Shown: positions 27,162 to 36,883 of the stretch, piece after piece
Layout of the letters: each line of letters begins with the position of its first letter
How positions within the stretch are numbered: position 1 is the first letter of the stretch
NCBI RefSeq assembly: GCF_029714325.1
Contig: NZ_CP121666.1
Coordinates: 7,223,001 to 7,287,000 of the forward strand
Reading direction: 5' to 3'
From: Bradyrhizobium sp. CB1717
GTDB taxonomy: Bacteria; Pseudomonadota; Alphaproteobacteria; Rhizobiales; Xanthobacteraceae
Length of the DNA stretch: 64,000 bases
Translations under genes and position numbers: made by a program
The notes under the pieces: model-generated
What the model saw: the letters and a program-made list of their open reading frames with translations, nothing else
Database searches by the model: none
Told to the model about the DNA's origin: nothing

Positions 27162-29090
27162 GTGAACGCATACAGTAAGACGCCGCTTCTCGACACCATC
27201 CGGACGCCGGAAGACCTGCGCAAGCTCAAGATCGAGCAGGTTCGCCAGGTCGCCGACGAGCTGCGGCAGGAGACCATCGACGCCGTCTCGGTGACCGGCG
27301 GTCACTTCGGCGCGGGCCTCGGCGTGGTCGAGCTCACCACCGCGATCCATTATGTCTTCGATACGCCGCGCGACCGCCTGATCTGGGACGTCGGCCACCA
27401 GGCCTATCCGCACAAGATTCTCACCGGCCGGCGCGACCGGATTCGCACGCTGCGCACCGGCGGCGGCCTGTCCGGTTTCACCAAGCGCAGCGAGAGCGAT
27501 TACGATCCGTTCGGCGCCGCGCATTCCTCGACCTCGATCTCCGCCGGCCTCGGCATGGCCGTGGCGCGCGACCTCTCCGGCGGCAAGAACAACGTTATTG
27601 CCGTGATCGGTGACGGTGCGATGTCGGCCGGCATGGCCTATGAGGCCATGAACAATGCCGGTGCGATGAACTCGCGCCTGATCGTCATCCTCAACGACAA
27701 CGACATGTCGATCGCGCCGCCGGTCGGCGCCATGAGCGCCTATCTGTCGCGGCTCTACTCCGGCAAGACCTATCGCACGCTGCGCGAGGCGGCCAAGCAG
27801 ATCAACAAGCGCCTGCCCAAGATCATCGCCAACCGCGCCAACCGCGTCGAGGAATATTCGCGCGGCTTCATGATGGACGGCGGCACGCTGTTCGAGGAGC
27901 TCGGCTTCTATTACGTCGGCCCGATCGACGGCCATAACCTCGACCATCTCCTGCCCGTGCTGAAGAACGTGCGCGACATGGAGGAAGGCCCGATCCTGGT
28001 CCACGTCGTGACCCAGAAGGGCAAGGGCTACGGCCCGGCGGAAGCGTCCGCCGACAAGTACCATGCCGTCGTCAAGTTCGACGTCGCGACCGGCACGCAA
28101 GCCAAGGCCAAGCCGAATGCGCCGGCCTATCAGAACGTGTTCGGCGCGAGCCTCGTCAAGGAAGCGCAGAAGGACGACAAGATCGTCGCCATCACCGCGG
28201 CGATGCCGTCGGGTACTGGCGTCGACATCTTCAACAAGGCCTTCCCGGACCGCACCTTCGACGTCGGCATCGCCGAGCAGCACGCGGTGACCTTCGCCGC
28301 CGGTCTTGCCAGCGAAGGCTACAAGCCGTTCTGCGCGATCTACTCGACCTTCCTGCAGCGCGGCTACGACCAGATCGTGCATGACGTCGCGATCCAGAAC
28401 CTGCCCGTGCGCTTCGCCATCGACCGCGCCGGCCTCGTCGGCGCCGACGGCGCGACGCATGCCGGCTCGTTCGACAACGCCTATCTCGGCTGTCTGCCCA
28501 ACATGGTGATCATGGCGGCGGCGGACGAGGCCGAGCTGGTGCACATGGTGGCGACGCAGGTCGCGATCGACGACCGCCCGAGCTCGCTGCGCTATCCGCG
28601 CGGCGAAGGCCGCGGCATCGAGATGCCCGAAGTCGGCATTCCGCTCGAGGTCGGCAAGGGCCGCATGATCCGCCAGGGCAGCAAGATCGCCCTGCTCTCC
28701 TTCGGCACACGCCTCGCCGAATGCGAGAAGGCGGCCGACGAGCTCGCCGCCCATGGCCTGTCGACCACGATCGCGGATGCGCGCTTCATGAAGCCGCTCG
28801 ACACCGAGCTGGTGCTCAAGCTCGCCCGCGACCACGAGATCCTGATCACGATCGAGGAAGGGTCGGTCGGCGGCTTCGGCTCGCATGTCGCGCAGTTCCT
28901 GACCGATCAGGGCGCGCTCGACAGCGGCATGGTCAAGTTCCGTTCGATGGTGCTGCCCGACGTGTTCCAGGACCACGACACGCCCGCCGCGATGTACGGC
29001 CGCGCCGGTCTCGACGCCAAGGGCATCGTCGCCAAGGTGTTCGAAGCGCTCGGCAAGGACGTGAAGGCCGAGACGGTCAAGCTGGCTTGA
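27162..29090 (+). CDS. dxs: 1-deoxy-D-xylulose-5-phosphate synthase
   Basis: 642-residue thiamine-diphosphate enzyme that condenses pyruvate with glyceraldehyde 3-phosphate, the first step of the MEP isoprenoid pathway and a supplier of thiamine and pyridoxal precursors. Landmarks are [16 protein letters not shown], the TPP motif [30 protein letters not shown], the catalytic-glutamate block [15 protein letters not shown] and [11 protein letters not shown]. The length is normal. I chose the GTG at 27162 ([13 protein letters not shown]); upstream in-frame codons would add about 19 unlikely residues. It is followed by a repeat element and a deoxyribosyltransferase-like gene. Confidence 0.95.
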   Translation: MNAYSKTPLLDTIRTPEDLRKLKIEQVRQVADELRQETIDAVSVTGGHFGAGLGVVELTTAIHYVFDTPRDRLIWDVGHQAYPHKILTGRRDRIRTLRTGGGLSGFTKRSESDYDPFGAAHSSTSISAGLGMAVARDLSGGKNNVIAVIGDGAMSAGMAYEAMNNAGAMNSRLIVILNDNDMSIAPPVGAMSAYLSRLYSGKTYRTLREAAKQINKRLPKIIANRANRVEEYSRGFMMDGGTLFEELGFYYVGPIDGHNLDHLLPVLKNVRDMEEGPILVHVVTQKGKGYGPAEASADKYHAVVKFDVATGTQAKAKPNAPAYQNVFGASLVKEAQKDDKIVAITAAMPSGTGVDIFNKAFPDRTFDVGIAEQHAVTFAAGLASEGYKPFCAIYSTFLQRGYDQIVHDVAIQNLPVRFAIDRAGLVGADGATHAGSFDNAYLGCLPNMVIMAAADEAELVHMVATQVAIDDRPSSLRYPRGEGRGIEMPEVGIPLEVGKGRMIRQGSKIALLSFGTRLAECEKAADELAAHGLSTTIADARFMKPLDTELVLKLARDHEILITIEEGSVGGFGSHVAQFLTDQGALDSGMVKFRSMVLPDVFQDHDTPAAMYGRAGLDAKGIVAKVFEALGKDVKAETVKLA

Positions 29091-29100
29091 TAGTGAGTTC

Positions 29101-29218
29101 ACCTCTCCCGCTTGCGGGAGAGGTCGACGCGAAGCGTCGGGTGAGGGCTTTCGCCCTTCGGGGGTTCTCGATTGCCGAGACACCCCCTCCCCAACCCTCC
29201 CCCGCAAGCGGGAGGGGA
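29101..29218. repeat. Dispersed palindromic repeat (CTCTCCC family), copy 2
   Basis: Outer arms CTCTCCCGCTTGCGGGAGAG (29103-29122) and CTCCCCCGCAAGCGGGAG (near 29198) form strong hairpins around a centre with GACGCGAAGCGTC. It belongs to the same family as 23338-23486. It lies between dxs and the deoxyribosyltransferase-like gene. Confidence 0.78.
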
Positions 29219-29273
29219 GCAGACCGCACGATGTGGCTTGCACCTCGACCCAAATTTTCCCGGTTCTCTCTCC

Positions 29274-29828
29274 ATGAAAATCTATCTGGCAGGTCCCGAC
29301 GTGTTCCTGCCGGATGCAGTCGAGATCGGCCGCCGCAAGGCTGCGATCTGTGCGGCGCACGGGCTTACCGGCCTTTATCCCCTCGACAACGCCATCGACC
29401 TCACCGCGCCCGACGCCTCGCGGCAGATCTTTTGTGGCAACGAGGCCATGATGGATGCGGCCGATGCCATCATCGCCAACCTGACCCCGTTCCGCGGCGC
29501 GGGCGCCGATCCCGGCACCGTCTACGAGCTCGGCTACATGGCCGGCCGCCGCAAATTCTGCCTGGCCTATTCCAACGATGGGGCCGTCTATGCCGACCGT
29601 GTCGGTCGCTTCATGGAGGTCACCTCCGAGGACGCGCGGCTGGTCGATGCCCAGGGGTTGACGGTCGAGGACTTCGGCCTCGTCGAGAACCTCATGATGA
29701 TCCATGCGCTGGAGTTGCATGGCTGCCCGCTGGTGACGCCGGCCACGATGCCCATCGACGTCTGGCACGATCTTGCCGCGTTCGAGACTTGCGTCCGGAT
29801 GGCGGCCGCGCGATTGATCGCTAAATAA
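29274..29828 (+). CDS. Nucleoside 2-deoxyribosyltransferase family protein
   Basis: 184-residue protein with the N-terminal motif IYLAGPDVFLPDA and the catalytic segment GADPGTVYELGYMAGRRK near residues 80-97, whose glutamate is the nucleophile in this family. It would transfer the deoxyribosyl group between bases or hydrolyse nucleoside monophosphates, in the cytosol. The start at 29274 (MKIYLAGPD) is set by the beginning of the conserved fold, which leaves the upstream part as repeat sequence. It precedes tlyA by 24 bases. Confidence 0.85.
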   Translation: MKIYLAGPDVFLPDAVEIGRRKAAICAAHGLTGLYPLDNAIDLTAPDASRQIFCGNEAMMDAADAIIANLTPFRGAGADPGTVYELGYMAGRRKFCLAYSNDGAVYADRVGRFMEVTSEDARLVDAQGLTVEDFGLVENLMMIHALELHGCPLVTPATMPIDVWHDLAAFETCVRMAAARLIAK

Positions 29829-29852
29829 GCGTCAATCCTCGTTGGAGAGCCA

Positions 29853-30587
29853 ATGTCCCCTGCCCGCAAGCGCGCCGATGTATTGCTGGTCGAGCGCGGC
29901 CTGTTCGAGAGCCGGGCACGGGCGCGCGCGGCGATCGAGGCGGGCCTCGTCACCGCCGACGACAAGCAGGTCACAAAACCGTCGGAGAGCATCGCCGAGG
30001 ACGCGGTGATCCAGGCCGAGCCCGCGCACCCCTACGTCTCGCGCGGCGGCGTCAAGCTCGCGGGCGCGCTGGAGCGGTATCCGATCGAGATCGAGGACCA
30101 TATCTGCCTCGATGTCGGTGCCTCCACCGGCGGCTTCACCGAAGTGCTGCTCGCGAACGGTGCAAGCCTGGTGTTCGCGGTCGATGTTGGCACCAGCCAG
30201 CTACATCCCTCGCTGCGCGGTCATCCCAAGATCGTGTCGATGGAGGAGACCGACATCCGCAGCTATGACGGCAAGCGCCTGCCGGCGCGGCCCGACGTCG
30301 TCGTCATCGACGTCAGCTTCATCTCGCTCAAGAGCGTGCTGCCGGTAGCGCTGTCGCTTGCCGCCGCGCCCATGAGCTTGCTGGCGCTGATCAAGCCGCA
30401 ATTCGAGGCTGACAGGAAGCACAACAAGAAGGGCATCATCCGCGACGCCGCCGTGCATCGGGAGATCTGCGACGACATCGCTGCGTTTGCAGCCTCGCTC
30501 GGCTGCACCGATATCGAGGTGTTCCCCTCCTCGATCGCGGGCGGCGATGGCAATATCGAATTCTTCCTGGGCGCGCGCCGTGGTTGA
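29853..30587 (+). CDS. tlyA: TlyA family RNA methyltransferase (with S4 domain)
   Basis: 244-residue protein with an N-terminal S4 RNA-binding domain (about residues 6-65, [20 protein letters not shown]) followed by a FtsJ/RrmJ-like SAM methyltransferase domain: [15 protein letters not shown] for SAM binding and [17 protein letters not shown] for the acidic/catalytic region. TlyA enzymes methylate 16S and 23S rRNA at the 2'-O of cytidine. The length is normal (about 245-270). Its stop overlaps the start of the next RNA methyltransferase by 8 bases, so the two are probably translated together. Confidence 0.92.
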   Translation: MSPARKRADVLLVERGLFESRARARAAIEAGLVTADDKQVTKPSESIAEDAVIQAEPAHPYVSRGGVKLAGALERYPIEIEDHICLDVGASTGGFTEVLLANGASLVFAVDVGTSQLHPSLRGHPKIVSMEETDIRSYDGKRLPARPDVVVIDVSFISLKSVLPVALSLAAAPMSLLALIKPQFEADRKHNKKGIIRDAAVHREICDDIAAFAASLGCTDIEVFPSSIAGGDGNIEFFLGARRG

Positions 30588-31827
30588 GCGCTTGACCATA
30601 GATCATGTCGGCCATCGCGGCGACGGCGTCTCGCTCTCGACGGACGATGCAGTCTACGTGCCCTATACGCTTGCCGGCGAGACCGTCGAGGTCGACCACG
30701 TCGCGGGACACCATCCAGACCGCCGCAAGCTGCTGGCGGTGGACGTCGCCAGCCCCGAGCGCATCGCACCGTTCTGTCCGCATTTCGGGGTCTGCGGCGG
30801 CTGCGCCATCCAGCACTGGGCCGCGGTGCCTTATCACGCCTGGAAACGCGGCATCGTGGTCGAGACGCTGGCGCAGGCCGGCCTCGATTGCGAGGTGGCG
30901 CCGCTGGTCGATGCCCATGGCGCGGGGCGCCGGCGCGTCACGCTGCATGGCCGGTTCGGCACGCATGACGTCCTCAAGGTCGGCTTTTCCGCGACGAGCT
31001 CGCACGACGTCATCCCGATCCATCGCTGCCCGATCCTCGATCCCGCACTCGAGGGCGCGCTCGATGCCGCCTGGGCGATCGCAGAGCCGCTGACGTCCAA
31101 AATGCCGGTGACCAAGCCGCTCGACATCCAGGTCACTGCCACCCTCAACGGCCTCGACGTCGACGTGCGCGGCTCCGGCCCGCTGCCGACGACACTCGTC
31201 ACCGCATTGTCGCGCGTCGCCGAGCAGCATCGCCTGGCGCGGCTGACACGGCATGGCGAGCTGGTGCTGCAGCGCCTCGCGCCGACGGTGAAGATGGGCC
31301 GCGCGGAAGTGACGCTACCGCCGGGCTCGTTCCTGCAAGCCACCGTCGCCGGCGAAGAGACGCTGGCCGCGCTGGTCGCAGAACGCGTCGGCAAGGCCAA
31401 GGAGGTTCTCGACCTCTTCTGCGGCGTTGGACCGTTTGCGCTACGGCTCGCCGAGAAGGCGCGCATCACCGCCTATGACAGCGATGCCGGCGCGATCGCA
31501 GCGCTCGCAAAGGCTGCGCGCACGCCGGGGCTCAAGCCGATCAAGGCCGAACCGCGCGACTTGTTCCGTCGTCCCCTGGTGCCGCCGGAGCTGCGCGACT
31601 TCGACGCCGTGGTGTTCGATCCCCCGCGCCAGGGCGCGCAGGCGCAGGCGTTGAAGCTTGCCGCGAGCAAAGTGCCGGTCGTCGTCGCTGTCTCATGCAA
31701 CGTCGCGACCTTCGCGCGCGACGCGCGGCTCTTGATCGACGGCGGCTACAAGATCGAGAGCGTCGTGCCGGTCGACCAGTTCCGGCATACGCCGCATGTC
31801 GAGCTGGTGGCGCGGTTCAGGCGGTGA
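30580..31827 (+). CDS. Class I SAM-dependent RNA (uracil-5) methyltransferase, RlmD/TrmA-like
   Basis: 415-residue protein of the RumA/TrmA family. The N-terminus has a short TRAM-like segment, followed by iron-sulfur cysteines in [15 protein letters not shown] (C-x5-C-x2-C), the SAM loop [15 protein letters not shown], the [11 protein letters not shown] motif and the catalytic cysteine in [11 protein letters not shown]. It would methylate uridine in rRNA or tRNA. I chose the GTG at 30580, which overlaps tlyA's stop; a TTG at 30592 is also possible. The adjacency to tlyA suggests joint rRNA modification. Confidence 0.88.
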   Translation: MVERLTIDHVGHRGDGVSLSTDDAVYVPYTLAGETVEVDHVAGHHPDRRKLLAVDVASPERIAPFCPHFGVCGGCAIQHWAAVPYHAWKRGIVVETLAQAGLDCEVAPLVDAHGAGRRRVTLHGRFGTHDVLKVGFSATSSHDVIPIHRCPILDPALEGALDAAWAIAEPLTSKMPVTKPLDIQVTATLNGLDVDVRGSGPLPTTLVTALSRVAEQHRLARLTRHGELVLQRLAPTVKMGRAEVTLPPGSFLQATVAGEETLAALVAERVGKAKEVLDLFCGVGPFALRLAEKARITAYDSDAGAIAALAKAARTPGLKPIKAEPRDLFRRPLVPPELRDFDAVVFDPPRQGAQAQALKLAASKVPVVVAVSCNVATFARDARLLIDGGYKIESVVPVDQFRHTPHVELVARFRR

Positions 31828-31864
31828 CGCCGCACCGGCCATTTGTTCTCGATCTCCGATACGG

Positions 31865-32722
31865 CTAGGCCGACGGCTCGAATTGCGGCTGCCATCGCAA
31901 GAGATAGGACTGCAGCGAACGCACCGCGATTGCGAGCAGGATTCCGACGAACATCATGACGAAGATGGCCACCATCATCTCGCTGGCATTGGCGCGCGCT
32001 TCCGCCTCGATGATGAGCTTGCCGAGTCCCCGCTCGGCGCCGATGAACTCGCCGACGATGACGCCGATCAGGGCAAAGGAAACCGCCGGCAGGAGCGAAG
32101 CGAACACCCAGGCGAGCGCGGAGGGAATCACGACAGTGCGCAGCACCGTGAATTCACTGGCGCCCAACAGGCGGGCGGCCGCGATCTGGTCGCGGTCGAC
32201 CGCGCGGGTTCCCTCGAAGGTGTTGAAGAACACCACGAAGAACACGACCAGCCAGGCGGTCGCAATCTTCGAGAGGTCGCCGAGGCCGAAGATCAGGATG
32301 ACGAGCGGCACCAGCGCGATGCGCGGGATGGAGTTGAGCGCCACGATGTACGGTCCGAACACGCGGGCCAGGAAGTCGGAGCGGCCGAGGATCAGGCCTG
32401 CGGCAATTCCGCTCGCCGATCCAAACAGGAATCCCCACCAGGTGTTCTTCAGCGTCACCAGTGTCGCGAGCCAGAGATTGTTGTCGTTACCCCTGATGCA
32501 GGCGGCAAAGCCGCCGGAATCGGAAAAGCAGCCAAGCCGGAGAAAGCTCTGCCAGATCAGCGACGGCTTGGCGACGAAATAGGGGTCGAGCAGCTTCGGC
32601 ACGTAAGCCTTCGGCAGCAGCGCCTTGCTCCATTCGAAGCCCCACTGCCAAATGATGAGCACCGCTGCGAGAATGGCGAGTTGCCAGAACAGGATGATGG
32701 CGCGGCTCTTGGTCATGATCAC
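31865..32722 (-). CDS. ABC transporter permease (NitT/TauT/SsuC type)
   Basis: 285-residue inner-membrane permease of the nitrate/taurine/sulfonate importer group. Hydrophobic segments begin at about residue 9, and the EAA loop near residues 195-215 (AARLLGASEFTVLRTVVIPSALAW) is well conserved. Its start overlaps the ATPase gene stop by 4 bases. It works with the ATPase and the binding protein encoded upstream on the same strand. The substrate is unknown; the linked CoA-transferase and lyase suggest an organic acid. Confidence 0.88.
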   Translation of the reverse strand: MIMTKSRAIILFWQLAILAAVLIIWQWGFEWSKALLPKAYVPKLLDPYFVAKPSLIWQSFLRLGCFSDSGGFAACIRGNDNNLWLATLVTLKNTWWGFLFGSASGIAAGLILGRSDFLARVFGPYIVALNSIPRIALVPLVILIFGLGDLSKIATAWLVVFFVVFFNTFEGTRAVDRDQIAAARLLGASEFTVLRTVVIPSALAWVFASLLPAVSFALIGVIVGEFIGAERGLGKLIIEAEARANASEMMVAIFVMMFVGILLAIAVRSLQSYLLRWQPQFEPSA

Positions 32723-33567
32723 TCGGCCTTGGTGCGGCGGAATTCCTCGCCGAGCGAATGCCAGATGTGGGAATAGAGGCGGCCGAATTCGGCCGTCTCG
32801 CGCAGAGCCACGGGATCGCGCGGCCGCGGAATGTCGACGTCGAAATCCTCTTTGAGCCGCCCGGGGCGCGCGGAAAGCAGGATGATGCGGCTCGCCAATG
32901 TGATGGCTTCGCCGAGGTCGTGCGTCACGAACAGCACGGTCTGCCGCTCGCGCTCCCAGATCTCCAGGAGCGTCTTGTGCATCTCGAGCTTGGTGTGGGT
33001 ATCGAGCGCGCCGAACGGCTCGTCCATCAGCAGGATCTCGGGCTCCAGGATCAACGTGCGCATCAGGGCGACACGCTGGCGCATGCCGCCCGACAGCATG
33101 CGCGGGAAGCTCTGCGCAAAACCCGTGAGACCCGCTCTGTCGACGGAAGAGGCGACACGGCCGGCGCGCGCCGCCTTGGGAACCCCCGCGATCTCCAGCC
33201 CATAGCCGATGTTCTGCTCCACGGTGCGCCAGGGAAACAGCGTGTCTCGCTGGAAGACGTAGCCAACCTTGCGATTGACCTTGCCGATCTCGACGGTGTC
33301 CTCGTCGATGAGAATTCGCCCGCCCGAGCGCGGCAGCAGCCCCGCGACCATGTTGAGGATGGTGCTCTTGCCGCAGCCGGACGGACCGAGCAACGCGACG
33401 AATTCACCCTGCTTGACCTCGAAGGACACGTCATCGACCGCCACGAATTCGCCGCCGGACGCGTTGAAGCGCTTGGCGAGCCCCCGCACGGCGATGCGCG
33501 TGCCCGCCGCCGCCCTGTCATCGTCATGTCTCGCGCGCGCAAGGCCCGGGCTGGGTGCGACCGTCAT
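32719..33567 (-). CDS. ABC transporter ATP-binding protein (NitT/TauT/SsuB type)
   Basis: 282-residue ATPase with an N-terminal extension of about 25 residues, Walker A GPSGCGKSTI, signature LSGGMRQRVALMRTL, Walker B LLMDEPFGALD and switch histidine in LFVTHDLGEA. The group is the taurine/sulfonate/nitrate type. It is sandwiched between permease and binding-protein genes by 4-base overlaps on both sides (33564-33567 and 32719-32722), so expression is tightly coupled. Confidence 0.9.
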   Translation of the reverse strand: MTVAPSPGLARARHDDDRAAAGTRIAVRGLAKRFNASGGEFVAVDDVSFEVKQGEFVALLGPSGCGKSTILNMVAGLLPRSGGRILIDEDTVEIGKVNRKVGYVFQRDTLFPWRTVEQNIGYGLEIAGVPKAARAGRVASSVDRAGLTGFAQSFPRMLSGGMRQRVALMRTLILEPEILLMDEPFGALDTHTKLEMHKTLLEIWERERQTVLFVTHDLGEAITLASRIILLSARPGRLKEDFDVDIPRPRDPVALRETAEFGRLYSHIWHSLGEEFRRTKAE

Positions 33568-34610
33568 TTGTATTTCGCCCTGGCTGCCTGCAGGAAACTC
33601 ATGTCGACGACATCCTCGTATCTGGTTTCGGGAATGTCAGTGCCCTTGCGGTACCAGGGCTTGGCCCCGCGTTCGAACGCAGCCTTGTCGATCACGCCGT
33701 CATAGGCCCAGGTCGACTTGTCGAAGCCGAGCTCGGCACTGACCGCGTCCGGGTCGATGCCCGAGAAATATTTCGGCGTGACCAGCGCCTGCACCTCGGC
33801 GAGCGGCGCCGCCTTCACGAAGGCCATCGCGCGGTAGATCGCGTTGACATAGGCCTGCACCATCGCCTTGTCCTGCTCGACCGTGTCCTGGAGCGTGTAG
33901 ATCACGAGCACGGGCAGCGTGCCGCCGAAATCCCTGTCGAACACGCCGGGCTTGGAGGTGTCGTAGATCGTCCTGCCAAAGCCCTTCTTCTCGACCTCGA
34001 CGATCCAGCTCGGCGGCGCCATGATGGCATCGAACTGCTTGGTCTGGAGCGATGGAAACATCGTGTTGGGTCCGCCGCCGGCGACCCAGTTCACCTTGTC
34101 GGCGAGGCCTCGCACCTCGAACACGTAGGTGCCGAACACCCAGGTGCCCGAGCCGATGGCCGTGGCCGCGACGATGGGCTTGGCGCCATCCGCGCGTTTG
34201 TAGCCCGCGAGCTTCTCGACAGAATTGATGCCGCTCTCGTAGAGATCCTGACGCACCATGATGTTGGCATAGGAACACACCATCTCGGTCGCGAGCAGGA
34301 TCTTGCAGGGCTTGCCGCGCGCGGTGAGCTGGAGCGGATGGCTGGCATCGCCATGCGCGAACAGCGTTTGTCCCGCGGCCAGCGTCTGGCGCCCGAACGT
34401 ACCGGCATTGCCGGTCACGAGCTTCGAATCGAGCCCTTCGTCCTTGAAGTAACCTTTGAGCTCCGCGATCATGCCGATGGCATAGACCGGCGACACCGGT
34501 CCGAAGGCGAGCGAGACCTGCTTGCTCTCCGCGTGCCCTCGTCCCGGCAGCAGCGACGCGCCGGCCCATGCGGAGCCCGCGATCAGCGCCTGGCGCCTCG
34601 TGATACTCAT
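33564..34610 (-). CDS. ABC transporter substrate-binding protein (NitT/TauT, SsuA/THI5-like)
   Basis: 348-residue periplasmic binding protein. The ATG at 34610 gives MSITRRQALIAGSAWAG, a twin-arginine signal with a hydrophobic core and cleavage near residue 28. The mature part has YFKDEGLDSKLVTGNAG and the SSUA/THI5 pattern. The upstream in-frame extension to 34715 is rejected because it lacks signal character. It is the first component of the importer, 37 bases downstream of the CoA-transferase gene. Ligand unknown; this fold binds nitrate, sulfonates, pyrimidines, aromatic acids and others. Confidence 0.87.
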   Translation of the reverse strand: MSITRRQALIAGSAWAGASLLPGRGHAESKQVSLAFGPVSPVYAIGMIAELKGYFKDEGLDSKLVTGNAGTFGRQTLAAGQTLFAHGDASHPLQLTARGKPCKILLATEMVCSYANIMVRQDLYESGINSVEKLAGYKRADGAKPIVAATAIGSGTWVFGTYVFEVRGLADKVNWVAGGGPNTMFPSLQTKQFDAIMAPPSWIVEVEKKGFGRTIYDTSKPGVFDRDFGGTLPVLVIYTLQDTVEQDKAMVQAYVNAIYRAMAFVKAAPLAEVQALVTPKYFSGIDPDAVSAELGFDKSTWAYDGVIDKAAFERGAKPWYRKGTDIPETRYEDVVDMSFLQAARAKYK

Positions 34611-34647
34611 GTGTTCCTCCCTGTGTTCTCCTTGATCGCGCCAGGTG

Positions 34648-35862
34648 TCAGGACGGCGCGATCTTGATCGTTCCTGCTTGACGCAGTTTTTCGATGTCGT
34701 CCGGCGGCATCCCAATCTCGCTCAGGATCTCGCGCGTCTGCTCGCCGATCTGCGGCGGATCGTAACGATTGGGCAGGCGGCGGCCGTCGATGGAGATCGG
34801 CAACAGCGGCGTCTTCGCCTCGCCACCATCTGGCAGCCGAATGTCGGTCATCCCGCCCGACTGGTTCAGATGCGGGTCATCGAAGAGATCACCGGGCTTG
34901 TTCACCGGCGCGTAGGGCAGATCAAGCTGCTCGAGGCGCGCGGCGAGAGCGGCCTTGTCCCACTGTTTGAAGATCTTCGCGATTTCGGGGATCAGCCAGC
35001 TGCGATGGTCGACGCGGTCGTTGCTCGTCGCAAAGCGCGGATCGGCAAGCCAGGCTTCTCGATCGAAGGCGCGGCAGAACGCCTCCCATTGCTCTTCGCC
35101 GACGATGGTGACGAACAGCTTTGAGCCGTCCCTGGTGTCGAAGAGATCGTAGACCGGCCAGGGGCTGTCCTTGATCGAATAAGGGATCGAGGGCTGGCCA
35201 CTGACCACCTCGCACATCATGGCCTGCGCCATCAGGAACACGTTGTTCTCGTACAATGCGCTCTGGATGTAGCGACCGCGGCCGGTGCGCTGCCGTTCGG
35301 CCAACGCAGCCTGGATCGCGATCACGCCGAACATGCCGCCCATGACGTCGTTGACCGAGGCGCCGGCGCGCATCGGCCGGTCCGGCAGGCCTGTCATGTA
35401 GGCGAGACCGCCCATCATTTGCACGACCTCGTCGAGCGCGAGGCGGTTCTCGTACGGGCCCGGCAGATAACCCTTGAGCGAGCAATAGATCAGGCGCGGC
35501 GCGAAGCTAGCGACGCTCTCGTAGTCGAGGCCGATCCGCTTCAACAAGCCCGGCCTGAAATTCTCGATCAGGACGTCGCTGGTCTCGATCAGCCTACGCG
35601 CGATCTTCTGGCCTTCCGCGGTCGACGTATCCAGCGCGATGCTGCGCTTGTTACGGCTGTAGGTGGCGAAGAAGCCTGCGGCAGGCCCCTTGAAATAGCG
35701 GGTGCGGTCACCCTTCGGCGGCTCGACCTTGATCACGTCGGCGCCGAGATCGGCGAGAATCAAGCCGCAGCTCGGCCCCATCACCATCTGGCTGAATTCG
35801 ACGACGCGAAGGCCGGCGAGGGGGCGAAGCTCTGATGCCGTATCGCGCACAGTCGCCGTCAT
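34648..35862 (-). CDS. Class III CoA-transferase (CaiB/BaiF family)
   Basis: 404-residue formyl-CoA/carnitine CoA-transferase type enzyme. The N-terminal LAGLRVVEFSQMVMGPSCG and LADLGADVIKVEPPKGDRTR are canonical, and the catalytic aspartate is expected in the RAGASVNDVMGGMFG block near residue 175. It moves CoA between an acyl-CoA donor and a free organic acid. It overlaps the downstream end of the HMG-CoA-lyase-like gene by 4 bases. Together with that lyase it would activate a 3-hydroxy-3-methyl dicarboxylic-type acid as a CoA ester and then split it. Confidence 0.9.
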   Translation of the reverse strand: MTATVRDTASELRPLAGLRVVEFSQMVMGPSCGLILADLGADVIKVEPPKGDRTRYFKGPAAGFFATYSRNKRSIALDTSTAEGQKIARRLIETSDVLIENFRPGLLKRIGLDYESVASFAPRLIYCSLKGYLPGPYENRLALDEVVQMMGGLAYMTGLPDRPMRAGASVNDVMGGMFGVIAIQAALAERQRTGRGRYIQSALYENNVFLMAQAMMCEVVSGQPSIPYSIKDSPWPVYDLFDTRDGSKLFVTIVGEEQWEAFCRAFDREAWLADPRFATSNDRVDHRSWLIPEIAKIFKQWDKAALAARLEQLDLPYAPVNKPGDLFDDPHLNQSGGMTDIRLPDGGEAKTPLLPISIDGRRLPNRYDPPQIGEQTREILSEIGMPPDDIEKLRQAGTIKIAPS

Positions 35863-36794
35863 GCCGCCCTCCGCAGAACCTTGGGGATGCCGGCCTCATG
35901 CAGGTGTCCCGTCAGATGCTTTGCCGGGATATGCCGGGCGAGGATCTCGCGCGTCTGCATCAGGCGGTCGAGATCGATGCCGGTTGAAAGTCCCATACGT
36001 TCCAGCATGAACACGAGATCCTCGGTGACGATGTTGCCGCGCGCCCCCGGTGCAAAGGGACAGCCGCCGAGGCCTGACACCGCGGCATCGAAACGGCGGA
36101 TCCCCGCCTCGAGACCGGCGACGGCATTGGCGAGGCCGGCGCCGAGCGTGTCGTGCAGATGCAGTCGCAGCGTCATCTGTGATCCGACCTCCCGCCTGAC
36201 GGCTTCTACGATCTGCCCGACCAGCTTGGGCGTGGCATAGCCGACGGTGTCGGCAAGCCCGATCTCGTCGGCGCGAGCCTCGGCAAAGGCACGCGCAACG
36301 CGGCACACGGCGGCTTCGCTGACCTCGCCTTCCAGCGAGCAGCCGAAGGAGGTGGAAATCGCGCCCATCAATTGCGGCCGCCGGTCCACCGGGCGGGCAT
36401 CGATCGCGGCGCGAACCGCGCGAAAGCCTTCGAGCTGCTCTTCGACGGAGCGACGGACGTTGGCGCGGTTGTGAGTCTCGCTGGCCGAGATGACGAAATA
36501 GACGGCGTTGACGCCGGCGGCAATCGCGCGCTCGGCGCCCTTCGGGTTCGGCACCAGCGCACCGATCGTGGCCGACTTGTGCGTGAGTGCATGCGCCATC
36601 ACCGCATCCACGTCGGCGAATTGCGGCACGACCTTTGGCGGCACGAAGGACCCGGCGTCGATCTCGCGCACGCCGGCCGCAGCGATCGTATCGATCAGCG
36701 CGCACTTGGCTTCGGTGGGAACGAAGATGTCGAGATTCTGCAGGCCATCGCGAGGAGCGACCTCGCAAATGTGGACATCCGGCGCGCGCGCCAT
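35859..36794 (-). CDS. Hydroxymethylglutaryl-CoA lyase family protein
   Basis: 311-residue DRE-TIM metallolyase. The metal-binding EVAPRDGLQN at residues 11-20, the HLHDTLGAG strand and the loop GLGGCPFAPGARGN, with the catalytic cysteine, are all intact. It would cleave a 3-hydroxy-3-methylacyl-CoA, HMG-CoA being the standard substrate, to acetyl-CoA plus an oxo acid. I chose the ATG at 36794; an in-frame ATG at 36839 would add 15 residues and overrun the putative operator. It starts the operon with the CoA-transferase and the importer, and is divergent from the GntR gene. Confidence 0.9.
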   Translation of the reverse strand: MARAPDVHICEVAPRDGLQNLDIFVPTEAKCALIDTIAAAGVREIDAGSFVPPKVVPQFADVDAVMAHALTHKSATIGALVPNPKGAERAIAAGVNAVYFVISASETHNRANVRRSVEEQLEGFRAVRAAIDARPVDRRPQLMGAISTSFGCSLEGEVSEAAVCRVARAFAEARADEIGLADTVGYATPKLVGQIVEAVRREVGSQMTLRLHLHDTLGAGLANAVAGLEAGIRRFDAAVSGLGGCPFAPGARGNIVTEDLVFMLERMGLSTGIDLDRLMQTREILARHIPAKHLTGHLHEAGIPKVLRRAA

Positions 36795-36811
36795 CGGGCT
36801 CTCCCTGCTTT

Positions 36812-36841
36812 GATTGTATATTATTGCATTAAAGAACAATC
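36812..36841. promoter_or_regulatory. Candidate GntR operator, divergent promoter
   Basis: GATTGT-N18-ACAATC is an AT-rich inverted repeat in the 89-base gap between the lyase gene start (36794) and the GntR gene (36884). FCD-type GntR regulators commonly bind such AT-rich dyads close to their own divergent promoter. The assignment rests on position and symmetry. Confidence 0.4.
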
Positions 36842-36883
36842 CATGGGACAGTCTGTCAAGCCCTAAACTTTGCGTGCACTGCG

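Noticed and set aside
26997..29768. 923-codon minus-strand frame opposite dxs
   Set aside because: dxs is unambiguous on the plus strand; the antisense product is an artefact rich in Asp, Arg, His and Gly.
36795..36883. A Nac-type ATA-N9-TAT site in the GntR divergent region
   Set aside because: ATA and TAA-like triplets come close but do not give the dyad found at 8903-8923 and 15994-16014.
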